Part shown: in pieces, positions 49,101 through 57,696 of the stretch
Layout of the letters: each line of letters begins with the position of its first letter
Numbering within the stretch: the stretch's first letter is position 1
NCBI GenBank assembly: GCA_033675545.1
Contig: JAWDGP010005075.1
Location: forward strand, 287,501 to 351,500
Direction of reading: 5' to 3'
Origin: Elysia crispata
Taxonomy: Eukaryota; Mollusca; Gastropoda; Plakobranchidae
Length of the DNA stretch: 64,000 bases
Translations under genes and position numbers: made by a program
The notes under the pieces: model-generated
Seen by the model: the letters and a program-made list of their open reading frames with translations, nothing else
Told to the model about the DNA's origin: nothing
Database searches by the model: none

Positions 49101-49391
49101 TAAAAAAATCTAAAAATACAATATTTGAGACTCTGTCCTCATTTACATTATATCATAGCCATTTATTTATGAGGAAGTTCTTAATTTTCTTGAACAGTTT
49201 TCTTTTAAGCCTACAGGAAAGTGACAAGTATATAAATTCACAAAATTATTTTAAGAATCAACAACTTATGCTCTACCTGATGCAACACAGCTCTCACAGT
49301 ACAAGTGGCTACAATTTGTTATGAAGAATCTTCGTTGTACTCCCATACCAGGCCGGAAGTAACAAGAATTGCAATGAAGATAAGTTGTCAT
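31110..49391 (-). CDS. RNF212: RNF212-like RING protein (Zip3-type meiotic crossover factor), twelve exons
   Basis: Predicted SUMO/ubiquitin E3-type factor; RNF212 proteins mark synaptonemal-complex sites and stabilise recombination intermediates that become crossovers. Exons in transcript order: 49391-49277, 48629-48568, 46225-46151, 44614-44558, 43382-43315, 42601-42544, 41691-41678 (14 nt), 41150-41110, 38828-38803 (26 nt), 34026-33969, 31939-31858, 31149-31110. They join in one frame to 231 aa. The RING is C7-C10-C27-H29-C32-C35-C44-C47 ([26 protein letters not shown]). A coiled coil follows (about 60-145, e.g. [18 protein letters not shown]). The tail is Ser/Gly/Arg-rich ([14 protein letters not shown]), as in RNF212 and RNF212B. 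The ATG at 49391 gives the short N-terminus usual for the family. The 26-nt exon acceptor (CTAGAG|GT rather than CTAG|AG) is chosen by frame. A 5' untranslated exon probably lies upstream. Introns hold at least five transposon insertions. Confidence 0.85.
32194..32944. mobile_element. BED-finger DNA transposon remnant (hAT-like)
   Basis: A 751-bp element with short inverted ends: CAGGGCTGAGAAT at 32194 and, complementary at the right, CAGGACTGAGAATT. Identical TTTATT flanks lie at 32188-32193 and 32945-32950. Near the left end is a palindromic G/C block (GGGGTCCGGGGGCATGCCCC) preceded by GAGCCGAAGGCGCGAG, a signature seen in many invertebrate repeats. A minus-strand BED-type finger is inside. 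The catalytic transposase region is missing, so it is a deletion derivative. It lies in the RNF212-like intron between exons 31858-31939 and 33969-34026. Confidence 0.65.
32356..32670 (-). pseudogene. BED-type zinc-finger fragment of a transposase
   Basis: A 104-aa frame whose C-terminal third, [19 protein letters not shown] and onward, has the C-x2-C-x16-H-x5-H spacing of a BED finger (Cys76, Cys79, His96, His102). BED fingers are the DNA-binding N-terminus of many hAT-type transposases. The frame ends right after the finger with no catalytic domain. The upstream part looks degenerate. Confidence 0.55.
33697..33882. repeat. 186-bp inverted repeat able to fold into a long hairpin
   Basis: The left arm begins GGACTTTTGAGTTTTATAC and ends at about 33776. 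The right arm is its near-perfect complement from about 33817 to 33882, ending GAACTCAAAAGTCC. Each arm is about 70-80 bases, with a loop of about 35-40 bases. It looks like a foldback MITE. No clear target duplication was found. It lies in an RNF212-like intron, so the pre-mRNA would contain the hairpin. Confidence 0.85.
34187..34414 (+). repeat. Left LTR of the Gypsy element
   Basis: A 228-bp LTR running from TGAGGTGTTTGGACTATT to GCTACA. Its first bases differ from the TGTGGC start of the other LTR copies, consistent with later mutation. Confidence 0.85.
34488..34853 (+). pseudogene. Gag capsid fragment of the Gypsy element
   Basis: An open frame with the capsid N-terminal pattern [18 protein letters not shown] and [20 protein letters not shown], typical of invertebrate Gypsy gag. 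It ends early at a stop (34851-34853) inside the capsid. No intact nucleocapsid zinc knuckle was found downstream. Confidence 0.8.
35373..36064 (+). pseudogene. Reverse transcriptase fragment of the Gypsy element
   Basis: Reverse-transcriptase motifs are spread over changing frames: [14 protein letters not shown], then [15 protein letters not shown], then [11 protein letters not shown], then [17 protein letters not shown]. The catalytic YxDD box reads YLND (about 35754-35765), losing the first Asp. Frame changes near 35600, 35650 and 35875 and stops near 35700 exclude function. Confidence 0.82.
36088..36972 (+). pseudogene. Integrase of the Gypsy element (N-terminally truncated)
   Basis: A 294-aa open frame covering the integrase catalytic core and C-terminal region. 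The DD35E residues appear intact: Asp19 ([12 protein letters not shown]), Asp59 (SSDRGSQFT) and Glu95 (MIERFHRT), with 35 residues between the last two. The N-terminal HHCC zinc-binding part and RNase H were lost in the deletion just upstream. It is the best-preserved coding part of the element. Confidence 0.85.
37033..37267 (+). repeat. Right LTR of the Gypsy element
   Basis: About 235 bp, from TGTGGCATTTGGGCTATT to GCTACA. It contains the AATAATAAAGAC segment shared by all four LTR copies in the window, a likely polyadenylation signal. Confidence 0.87.
37440..38420 (-). pseudogene. Degraded mariner-type transposase relic with duplicated C-terminus
   Basis: Minus-strand translation in changing frames gives mariner-like blocks: a [13 protein letters not shown] strand, [13 protein letters not shown] (the catalytic HDNA region), then [13 protein letters not shown]. 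About 225 bp further on there is a second version, [19 protein letters not shown]. Many stops and frameshifts are present. The two C-terminal blocks suggest an internal duplication or nested copies. Terminal repeats were not found. It lies in an RNF212-like intron, in the same orientation as the gene. Assignment rests on short motifs. Confidence 0.55.
44705..45338 (+). mobile_element. Second Gypsy copy of the same family, internally deleted
   Basis: The left LTR is 44705-44928 and the right LTR is 45130-45338, with CCTC target duplications at 44701-44704 and 45339-45342. Only about 200 bp of interior remain: the primer-binding start (CTGGTGACCTTGAAGTGATC) joined to the 3' end of the internal region and the purine tract. 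The LTRs match those of the element at 34187-37267 closely. It lies in another RNF212-like intron, also antisense to the gene. Confidence 0.9.
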
Positions 49392-49722
49392 GCTAGTGCC
49401 CAAATAATTTTTTGTTGGCTTTGTGGGGTTTTCAAGCACAACCTAGACATAATTGATTGGAAAAAGAAATATTCATCTTTTTTTTCATTCTGACAACAAT
49501 ACTTTTTCACATAAAGATCCAATTCTCCTACTAGTAATTAACAGTGATCAGACATCAACTTCTTTCGTTCTCTGCCTGCATGTGTCCCTAAAAAATGAAG
49601 AACACGAAAATTGTTTTTTTTTAATCAATGTAAAGTAAAGCATCTATGCAATGCCCAGTGATCTGCTAACTTTTAGATGTGTGTTTGGAACAATGTTCAT
49701 CTTTTTTGTTTTTGAAACTCTC

Positions 49723-50001
49723 CCAGCAATGCATTTGAGGCAGCTATAATCAATCTTGAGATATATAAGATATACTTAAAATAGGGTCACTGCACACAAT
49801 GTTCTCAACCACCAATAATCAGTGATGCTGAAAAATTTTGGATCATTCGAGTTTTTTTGATCAAATAGATTAAAGTGATTTTACCAGCAATGCATTTGAG
49901 GCAGCTCTAATCAATCTTGAGATATTTAAGATATGCTTAAAATAGGGTCACTGCACACAATGTTCTCAACCACTAATAATCAATGGTGCTGAAAAATTTT
50001 T
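49723..50001. repeat. Direct duplication, two 118-bp copies
   Basis: Copies beginning CCAGCAATGCATTTGAGGCA at 49723 and 49884 (period 161 bp) differ at only a few positions and are separated by about 43 unrelated bases. Confidence 0.9.
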
Positions 50002-50456
50002 CAAAACATTCCATTAGTTTAAAGTTAAAAACAAAATAAACAGATTTGGGTAACATACACCAATTCCTGAGAAGAGGAATTCAAAGTTATTAGTTTTAGA
50101 AATTCACATTTTGTATGAAAATGACTAAGCATTGTAATTGTCAAAGTAATGAACAATTCACTGATATTTCATTCATGGGCTTAGTGCAGAGAAGAGAACC
50201 TCATTTTCCTTGTTCTAGTCAGTGCCGCCTGCCCCCCTCCCTAACTTTCAGAAACAGTGGTAGGTGAAAGCTAAGGTTTTGTTAAAATAAAATTAGGCAA
50301 CAATTGCTTTTTCGTCAAAGGCCCTTTTCTGAGTATCTTGCTTTTTACACTAAAGTCACTAGCATGAATTTTTAACTGTCCACTTAATAATGCTAAATTA
50401 ATAAGTGTTCAATATTTAATTAAAACAGATTATGTTAAAGATGTAAAACCAGCGAC

Positions 50457-50715
50457 TCCATTAGTGTCTTTGATAATCCATATTTTAATTCATAAAATGC
50501 AGTACTCAAATGAACCTCAGCTAACGCTTTGGGGTCTCGACTGCAGGCTCTAGCTAAGTGGACCTATGCCAGGGCAAGGGTATGGGGCATTGAATTTTCA
50601 GCCATAGCACTAAGAATCATTGCTTCCATTGCTGCTGCACGGTCTGACACTGGGATGATGGGTTTAGCCTTCGGTGATTTACTGATGACTGCTGAAGATT
50701 TTTTCCAGAGAAACT
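50457..50715 (-). pseudogene. Transposon-derived coding fragment of unknown family
   Basis: The minus-strand frame reads SAVISKSPKAKPIIPVSDRA, then EAMILSAMAENSMPH, one TAG stop (50564-50566), then SRDPKALAEVHLSTAFYEL and KYGLSKTL. The layout resembles a repetitive protein family seen in invertebrate genomes, with a conserved 'DPKAL…YK.KYGL' region. I cannot name it. One stop in an otherwise continuous frame of about 85 codons suggests a young relic. Confidence 0.4.
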
Positions 50716-53406
50716 TCTTAACCCTGCTTGTTTATTTTCTTAATGCTATCACCAATACGAGCTGTTGTTTTTCAAATGTACAGAACCAGATCTGGAATCT
50801 AGTTCAAGTCCTCCCCACTATAGATCTCACTCGCAACACCATAATCAAAAGGCAGACTACACCCGAATACACTGTCATCAGTTGAAATATGATTTTATTA
50901 CATGCTAAGGCTTCAGCAAAGCCTGGTCTCTGTTGTAATTAATTTAAAATTAATTTAACATCTCCTAGTTTCTTGTATTATCATTATACAAAGACTCCTC
51001 ATCCCTCCCATCTAATCAAAATTTTGCACCTTTTTGCGCCAGACTAATGCAGTGTTAATGGAAAAAAAAGTAAAAAAAAACAACAATGAGGCCCGGATGT
51101 AATTATGGGGAAAAAAAGCATTTGAAGCAAAGAACCAGAAGTAGATCTGGTATTATTACATTGCATGTATATTCTATGCCTGCATGGTACGTCAATACAC
51201 CTATCAGATTTTTTCCCGCCCATCACTCTCTATCTCTACGGCTATGATGCTACATTACAAGTGTAAACAAAACAATGGACTTCGGCAGGTGGTTCAGAAC
51301 TGTTCATGACAATTCTACAATTTAGTGAAATTACAATGCTTCGCAGAAACATCTGAGACAGCAATATCACAGACCGAGTCTTACAGATAGTGCCGAGTTT
51401 ACTATTCTGCTGACTTCGTGATCCTGTTTGGCCAGATACACATGGTGTTCACTGAACATCGGAAAAGGATAAACGCCATTGCATTGTGACACACCTATGC
51501 TTACAGAAAATGCCGAGTATATAATCCTGAGGAGTTTGTGTTTACTCAGTAAGTGATGGCAGCCGGTTACAGGCAAATTATTTAGCGCTTAATAAATATT
51601 AAAAATGGTTATTTATTTTCGAAAATGCGGATTACTGCTGAAAAATTTTTTGTTTTCATCGATCCACGAATATTCAAAAACGGATTTTTCCATCCATGGA
51701 TTTCCACGAAAAATTGTGAGGCCTGTTAAAATAGTATCTCTCAATTACAGCCCCTTTCATTTTAATACTATTTTAAGAATAACAACCATATAATTACAAG
51801 ATTATTTGTTGTATTTAAATTGTCCATAATAAGGTGATCTTTTGCTTTTTAGCAAATCAAAGCTGAACCCCTATCAGACATGACAGAGCTCAAAAGATGA
51901 GGCTCTAAAATCACCCACTGACACAATTTTGTCGAAACAGATGTAAGGCGTCTATGTTATATCTTATAGCCACTTGTGCTGCAGTAATTTCAAGGAAATT
52001 AGCTTGTAAAGAGAGTTTTCAACAAATCTTACAATCACTATTTAAGAAACAAGGATATAAATATATTCTGGGCATATATAAAAGAGTATACAGATTTTCT
52101 GAATTTTCTGAGGAAAGTAAAAACTCAAAACCAGATTTTTTTTCTATAATGGATATTTCACTGAGATCTATAACTAAATTGTTACAACAATCAGAAAAGC
52201 AGTGTGTATTAGTGGACTGGACTATATATTTTCTAAGCGTATATTTGAACAAATTCTTGTAAGGATTTTTGACAACATTTATTGAACTATTCCCCCTAAC
52301 CATATAAACACACCTTATTGTCTTATATTATCAACACAAAGTAAAAAATAGGCGGCTTTTATGCTATCTCATTTATGCATGCACAAAAAGTCCTTTTCTA
52401 TGTAGAAAAAATCTTTATTTTGGAGGGATGAACTTATTTCCAACTTTTTGAGTTATCTGGACAGATGCTATTTGATCTATACATAGCTAGATTCAAATTG
52501 ACCCATCTTCCAGGAGATGAAAAAAAAAATTGGCCTTTTTGCAGTTTAACCTGTGCACTGATTACTTTTTTGGTAAGCTTTAACATGCTGATTCAAATTG
52601 TGGCAGATTGTGTGCCAATGATCTGGATTATATTTGAAAGTTTTCAATTGATGCAGAATAGATCTAGGCCTACTACTTTGAGTTAATTTCATACCTTATT
52701 ACCAAGACATGGTACAGGAGGTGGACTAGGCCTAAATGAAAGCTTGACACCTTAAGCAAGAATCCTAGCACTGATATAAGCTGAATGATCTCTTATCGAC
52801 TCATTTATTCAAAACATTGGCCAACTACCGTTGGAAAAAAAATAACGGTCAAATTGAAAGCATGTCAGTAGATTTAAAAAAAAAGAACTATCCAAAACAT
52901 TAGGATTAATAACAATGGTATCTAGTTTGAACAGTTCAAACGTGGGGCGTTCGATATATTACCATTTCCAACAGGACTGTCAATCATTGGCATGAAAAGC
53001 CGACTAGCTTGCCTAAGTTGATGGGATCGAGTAGGCCTATAGATGGAGAGCTTACAGATTTTATCAACAAATCCAGATTAAAAAATATTTAGATCTAGAA
53101 TCTAGATTCTACACCCTGTTATATTTATTTCATCTACCTTATTGCACAAGTAGACTACTTTTTCTCTTTCTAGTTTCTAATCTAGGTTCAGTCTATTTCT
53201 TTATTACTAGCGGTATCGACCGTCATTAAAGGTTAATGTGTATTTGATTACGTAATTATTAAGCATAATGGTTGACTCTAAAAAGTTACATAATTATTGT
53301 CAGACGTGCGGTAGAGCGGTGAACCGGAAGTGAATTTGTTATCAAAGTTTCCAGTTTTTGTTTTTTCAACATTCATATGCCAGAAAAAAAAAGATTATTG
53401 TGCTAC

Positions 53407-53486
53407 CTTAAAAACAAAATTGGTACTTTCATCATCCTGCATCAGGGCTATACCAAAGAGATTTTCAGATTCTCGAGAAAGATAGC
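53407..53486 (-). other. Candidate unassigned coding exon
   Basis: An 80-bp minus-strand stretch between an acceptor-like TTGATAG|GC and a donor-like AAG|GTAGCA. It would encode YLSRESENLFGIALMQ followed by DDESTNFVFK, with protein-like composition. It does not splice in frame to the RNF212-like coding exon, and no partner exon was found. It may be an orphan exon, a pseudogene piece or chance. Confidence 0.22.
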
Positions 53487-55177
53487 CTATCAATCACAAA
53501 CTAGAGAAGATGCGATCTTTATTGAGTGATATCAATCGATCAAGCTTACTAATGAGCGGATCTATTCTTTGCACCTCGCCCCACAATTGAAAAAAAAAAT
53601 CGTTATTCTGACGTAGAGATCTATAAGGAACCGAGAGGTACACACGTTTTTTACCCAAATCGCACCGACTTCTTTGGAGCTAAACCCTTAGATAATAGTT
53701 GAAGACGAACTTTATGAGGATTTTAAAGTCTGTAGTTATCGTTTCCCATCCTCTCATTGCTAGGTAGTCTCTATTCCAGCTGGTTATTAAAATAAAGGGC
53801 TGACGCTTCAAAACTTGAATACACTCGAAGTACTCACTCAAAAAGCGTAAACATGAACACCACATGTTATACGTTGAGCTAGCTTCTCTGAAAAAGCATA
53901 CAGAGAAGAGAATAGAGAACTGCTACACTTTTGATACCTATCAATTCTGCACTCATGGTATCGACACGGCTATCAGAAAGGGGGTATAACTTATGAGGAG
54001 CATGTCAGTTTTTTTTTCTTAGAAATTATAGTAGCTGGATCAGATCGAACACCAATGTCTTTAAATTCTTCGCTCTCAGTACACAGGACAAATAGATTTA
54101 AATTGTGTTTCGATTTTATTTAGCACTTACTTCAGTACGATGCTTATAGCGATCGACAAGATTTCACCAAAATTAAATTATTGTCGATAGATCATTCACA
54201 ATTTATAAAATCAATTTGCCTAGACATTTGGTATCGCTAATCTAAAACTTTTGTTTCTACCGAAACAATTAAAAAAAAAAGGGAATGAAGCGTTGAAAAA
54301 GCAGGAAAATTAAATTAAGAAGCAAGTACTTTGAAGTTAAAAATAAAAACAACAAACAAAACAAACTTTATTCGGCAAATAAAAGTTGATATTTGCATTC
54401 ACATCCCATATTCAAAATTATAAAACTGAAAAAAATTATGGAATACATGAATAATAAGTATGGAAATAATTCAAGTATTTATTGATATGCGAAGACGACC
54501 TTTACGTCTGCTTCTCTCCATATTTCTGATGGAAGGTATGTCGGAACATAGCCGTTTCTTGCGGTTACCTTGACTAATCTTTTCAAAGCTTGCAACGTCT
54601 TTTTAAGATCTCAAGATAGCGAGCTTTTACCTTACAAGCCGAAGAAGTAGGTTGCTTTTGATTTATTCGCAAGGCAGATTCCTTGCTGATTGGCAAGACG
54701 ACTAGGGGAGAGTGGGGTAAAAAGTCTCCAAGTGACTTTGAAAATTTTTAAAAAATAAGGTGTAAGTTTTACACTATTATATTTTTATCTCAAGAAATTA
54801 TAATATAATACCTATCTGTTGACATATATTTAAAAATTCTAAGAGATGATTTGTGGTCAGAAAACATGTTTTTATGAAGAAAGTAATTTCGTGACTTTTT
54901 GCCCCATAACGGGGTAAAAGTCTCAAGGTATGGGGTAAAAAGTCTCTTGAAGTCTTTGAACCTCTAAAATGAGAAAATATGACTGTTGAATCATTTAAAA
55001 GGGATATGCCTCGCAGGACTTTTAAATTACTATAATTGTAACTTTCATTAGTTTGCTTAACATAACATTTCACACTTTTAAAAGAAAAAAAAATGAATAA
55101 AATGCCGTTGACTCGGTGCTAACAAAACTATTGAAATTTATTAGGAATAGAAATGGATGATGATGATGTCCCATAGT

Positions 55178-55579
55178 TTACATAATGGGAAATTGAAAAG
55201 AATTTATGAAACTGGATTGAAAAGTAAAAATGTCTCCAGTCCTCATGGTTCCCCCGGATGTTGGTGGTGCAAGTTTGCATAAAATGTCTTCAACTGAAAT
55301 CTCTGAAGCATCAAGATGTTTGGGAAATGCAAAAAGGAATTGTCCCTCTTTGGTTGGCTTCCTTTTCAGGAACATACAGTCAACTGTATTGTCAGCGCTT
55401 CCTACACTTTCTACTTTACCAATGTAATATTTTGAGATCTTTTTTGAATCAAATTTCACCAAAACGTAATCTCCCTCATCTAACTGCTGAGCAGTGGGAT
55501 TTTCAATCTCCCCATCTTCCCGTTCCTGAGGCTCAAGGTCTGAAGGAAGCAGATCTGAGTCACTGTCATCCAATTCCAT
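55178..55579 (-). pseudogene. C-terminal region of the pogo-type transposase (frame-shifted)
   Basis: An open frame of 133 codons directly downstream of the transposase frame, in another phase. It opens with an acidic stretch (ELDDSDSDLLPSDLEPQE) and continues with a chromo/Tudor-like beta motif (DYVLVKFDSKKISKYYIGKV). Such a segment is commonly the C-terminus of long pogo-type transposases. The same frame is open upstream to about 55660, overlapping the end of the main frame, so a single-base indel near there probably split one longer protein. It could instead be a separate accessory frame. Confidence 0.6.
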
Positions 55580-55613
55580 GTTAGGGTCACTGGTTTCACT
55601 GTCACTTTCACTT

Positions 55614-57167
55614 TCATGGTGCTGGGTATTGACAGGGAAAATTGATTTTGCACCTGGGCTGGCTCTTCTCAGCCTTATTCTTAGATTTGGCTGCTGCTGA
55701 TTCCTCTAACAAGCGTTTAACAGGTGTTAATGTCAGCACTTGGGAGGTAACCTTCTTCTTTGAGGTCTTTGATCTTGGAGCCGCCTTGGCAAATGGGCGG
55801 ATAACATGAGGAGAGATTATGGCAGTGCTTTCGTCTGGTGTGTGCGTGGAACAGCTTGGTTCTGGTTGTTGTGGCTCCATAGCGCTTTCTGCAGGTTCTG
55901 GTCGATCACTAACATATGAAGGTAGGTATCTATGTTCCAGAATTCTTTCCCTGTTCAGTGGCTGAATGCCGGTGCTTTCAAAACCAGCTATGATGTTTGT
56001 AGGAGTAAAAGCCTTGGGAAAAGCTTCAGCTATCAGAATTGGAATGTTATGTATTGTCATAACTTTTCCAGCATTGGAAGGATTCCTCATCCACTTGTCT
56101 GCAGCTGCATTAAAAAATGTCTTTAAAGGCCCATACACAGTCTTATCTAGTGGTTGCAGTTCATGACTACAGTGTGGTGGGAACGAGAGGAGAACAATAT
56201 CATTTTCTTTGCAGTAATTGATCACTGCTAAAGATACGTGTGAGGCATGATTGTCCAGCAAAAGAAGTACTGGAAGCTCCTTTGATGGTCTGGCATATTT
56301 GTGAATGTGTTTTAGGTAGTTCAAAAAATTGTCACCAGTCATCCAACCACTTGCCTTTGCATGTCCTTCAGCTTTGCTACCTATGGGTAATACCTCCTCC
56401 CATAATGGCTGAGTATTGACGCGAGGAAAGATGCAAAATGGTGGGATAAAACCACCCATAGCATTTATTGTGCCACATACTGTCACCAAGCACCCTTTCT
56501 CCTGCGACACAGCAGTTCCAACTCTTTTAACGCCTTTCTCCGCTATCATTTTGGTTGGCTTTTGCACAGTAGTAACACCTGTCTCATCACAATTATATAT
56601 TCTGTCTGGTGTAAATTGATACTTCTGGATCAATTCTTCCAAGTTGTCATAGAAAAGGCCAACGTTGTGTTTGTTAAAGGACGTCATTCGGGCGAGTGAG
56701 GTAGGTTCAGGTGTTCTTAGAGAGAATTCTGGATGCCTGTTAAAAAACTGATAAACCCAGTCTTTGCTTGCCATCTGGTTTTTCTTCCAGGAAGTTGGTG
56801 TAGGTATGTTGTTTATCTTGGCAAATTCGAAAGTGAGGGTCCTAAATTCAATCTTTGTGAGTCCATAGTAAATTCTGCTGGCCTGTATTAGATAGTCAGC
56901 CAACATTTGCTCTTGCTCATCATTTAAAATGCGTTTGTGGACCTTTGAATAGCCAAACTGTTTGTTGTCAATGTTTATGCTATTCCTCTTTAGAGCAACG
57001 TAACGACCCAGTGTCTTATAATTGAGGCCAAGCTCCCTAGATGTAGGTTTTATTTTCTGGCCTTGGTCAAGGACAAGCCTCACACCTTCAAGCATTGCCT
57101 CCCTGGAGAAAAGGCCTCGTTCGGTCTTTCTTTTGTATACCCTCATTGTTTTTAGAGTGCTGACCAA
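55614..57167 (-). CDS. Pogo-type DDE_1 transposase
   Basis: 517-aa transposase, predicted to bind the element ends and catalyse cut-and-paste movement into TA sites. An N-terminal Psq-type helix-turn-helix (about 18-58, with SRELGLNYKTLGRYV) is followed by a CENP-B/Tc5-type helix-turn-helix (about 78-160, with KDWVYQFFNRHPEFSLRTPE). The DDE_1 catalytic core follows, with Asp194 (YNCDETGV), Asp305 (LLLLDNHASH) and Asp341 (HELQPLDKTVYGPLK). There are 35 residues between the last two, and all three catalytic Asp are present. The C-terminal tail is Lys/Ser-rich with PEPAESAMEPQQPEP. No stop interrupts the core, but the extreme C-terminus is cut by a frame change. The ATG at 57167 was taken; Met8 is an alternative start. 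It is not under any visible host promoter. Confidence 0.9.
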   Translation of the reverse strand: MVSTLKTMRVYKRKTERGLFSREAMLEGVRLVLDQGQKIKPTSRELGLNYKTLGRYVALKRNSINIDNKQFGYSKVHKRILNDEQEQMLADYLIQASRIYYGLTKIEFRTLTFEFAKINNIPTPTSWKKNQMASKDWVYQFFNRHPEFSLRTPEPTSLARMTSFNKHNVGLFYDNLEELIQKYQFTPDRIYNCDETGVTTVQKPTKMIAEKGVKRVGTAVSQEKGCLVTVCGTINAMGGFIPPFCIFPRVNTQPLWEEVLPIGSKAEGHAKASGWMTGDNFLNYLKHIHKYARPSKELPVLLLLDNHASHVSLAVINYCKENDIVLLSFPPHCSHELQPLDKTVYGPLKTFFNAAADKWMRNPSNAGKVMTIHNIPILIAEAFPKAFTPTNIIAGFESTGIQPLNRERILEHRYLPSYVSDRPEPAESAMEPQQPEPSCSTHTPDESTAIISPHVIRPFAKAAPRSKTSKKKVTSQVLTLTPVKRLLEESAAAKSKNKAEKSQPRCKINFPCQYPAP

Positions 57168-57264
57168 TTCTGGATTATAATAAAAAGAAAAGAAAAGAAA
57201 ATCTTAGATAAAAAACGAGGCCAAACATGTCTTGTTATGGTCACTTATTTTTTAAATAAATCGT

Positions 57265-57328
57265 GGGGTAAAAAGTCTCGCACATTTTTAGAGACTTTTT
57301 ACCCCAATGCAACGAGACTTTTTACCCC
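57265..57328. repeat. Inverted GGGGTAAAAAGTCTC cluster
   Basis: One forward copy (57265-57279) and two reverse copies (57291-57305, 57314-57328), all perfect. The first pair makes a 15-bp palindrome with an 11-base loop. It lies just upstream of the transposase start, so it could serve as transposase-binding or autoregulatory sites (inference). Confidence 0.9.
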
Positions 57329-57696
57329 ATGTTACTGATATAAGAAAAGTTGAACTGTTCTTAAAAACTATTCTTCCTTAAGTAAAAATTGATTCAAAAT
57401 AACAAATCTCATATAATAAAAAACACTTATGAATAATTATCACCAAAAGTACACTCTTGAACTGTCCAAAAATCAAGATTTTTCAATGAAACAATAATTA
57501 AGTTTAGAACATGTGCAAAGTATTTTTGTCAACTTACCAAAAGTTCTTCGGAGTTGCTTCCCTTGCTCGACTAGAGTAAAACAAGGACTAAAAAGGCACA
57601 GAATAATGTTGTTCGCATTATTGTAAATACTCTAGTTATCTCCCAGTGGCCATCGAGACTTTTTACCCCCGAGACTTCTTACCCCACTCTCCCCTA

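Larger units (their letters stand above)
49392..54704. other. Upstream region of the RNF212-like gene
   Basis: This interval should hold the RNF212-like promoter and any 5' untranslated exon, since the coding start at 49391 has a possible acceptor (GGGCACTAG) directly before it. An ACCGGAAGTG ETS-type site at 53323-53332 is a possible promoter element. A tandem duplication, a transposon-derived fragment and an unassigned candidate exon are listed separately. Nothing else is recognised. Confidence 0.4.
54705..57694 (-). mobile_element. Nearly complete pogo/Tigger-type DNA transposon
   Basis: A 2,990-bp element with 24-bp inverted ends (GGGGAGAGTGGGGTAAAAAG… at 54705 and its complement at 57671-57694, one mismatch). 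TA target duplications lie at 54703-54704 and 57695-57696, as required for Tc1/mariner/pogo elements. It encodes a transposase and a second small frame, both on the minus strand. Eight copies of GGGGTAAAAAGTCTC or one-base variants sit within the terminal regions. Intact ends and a long open transposase frame indicate a recent insertion. Confidence 0.92.

Noticed and set aside
55230..56619. Several plus-strand frames across the pogo transposon
   Set aside because: They are antisense shadows of the transposase and its C-terminal frame.
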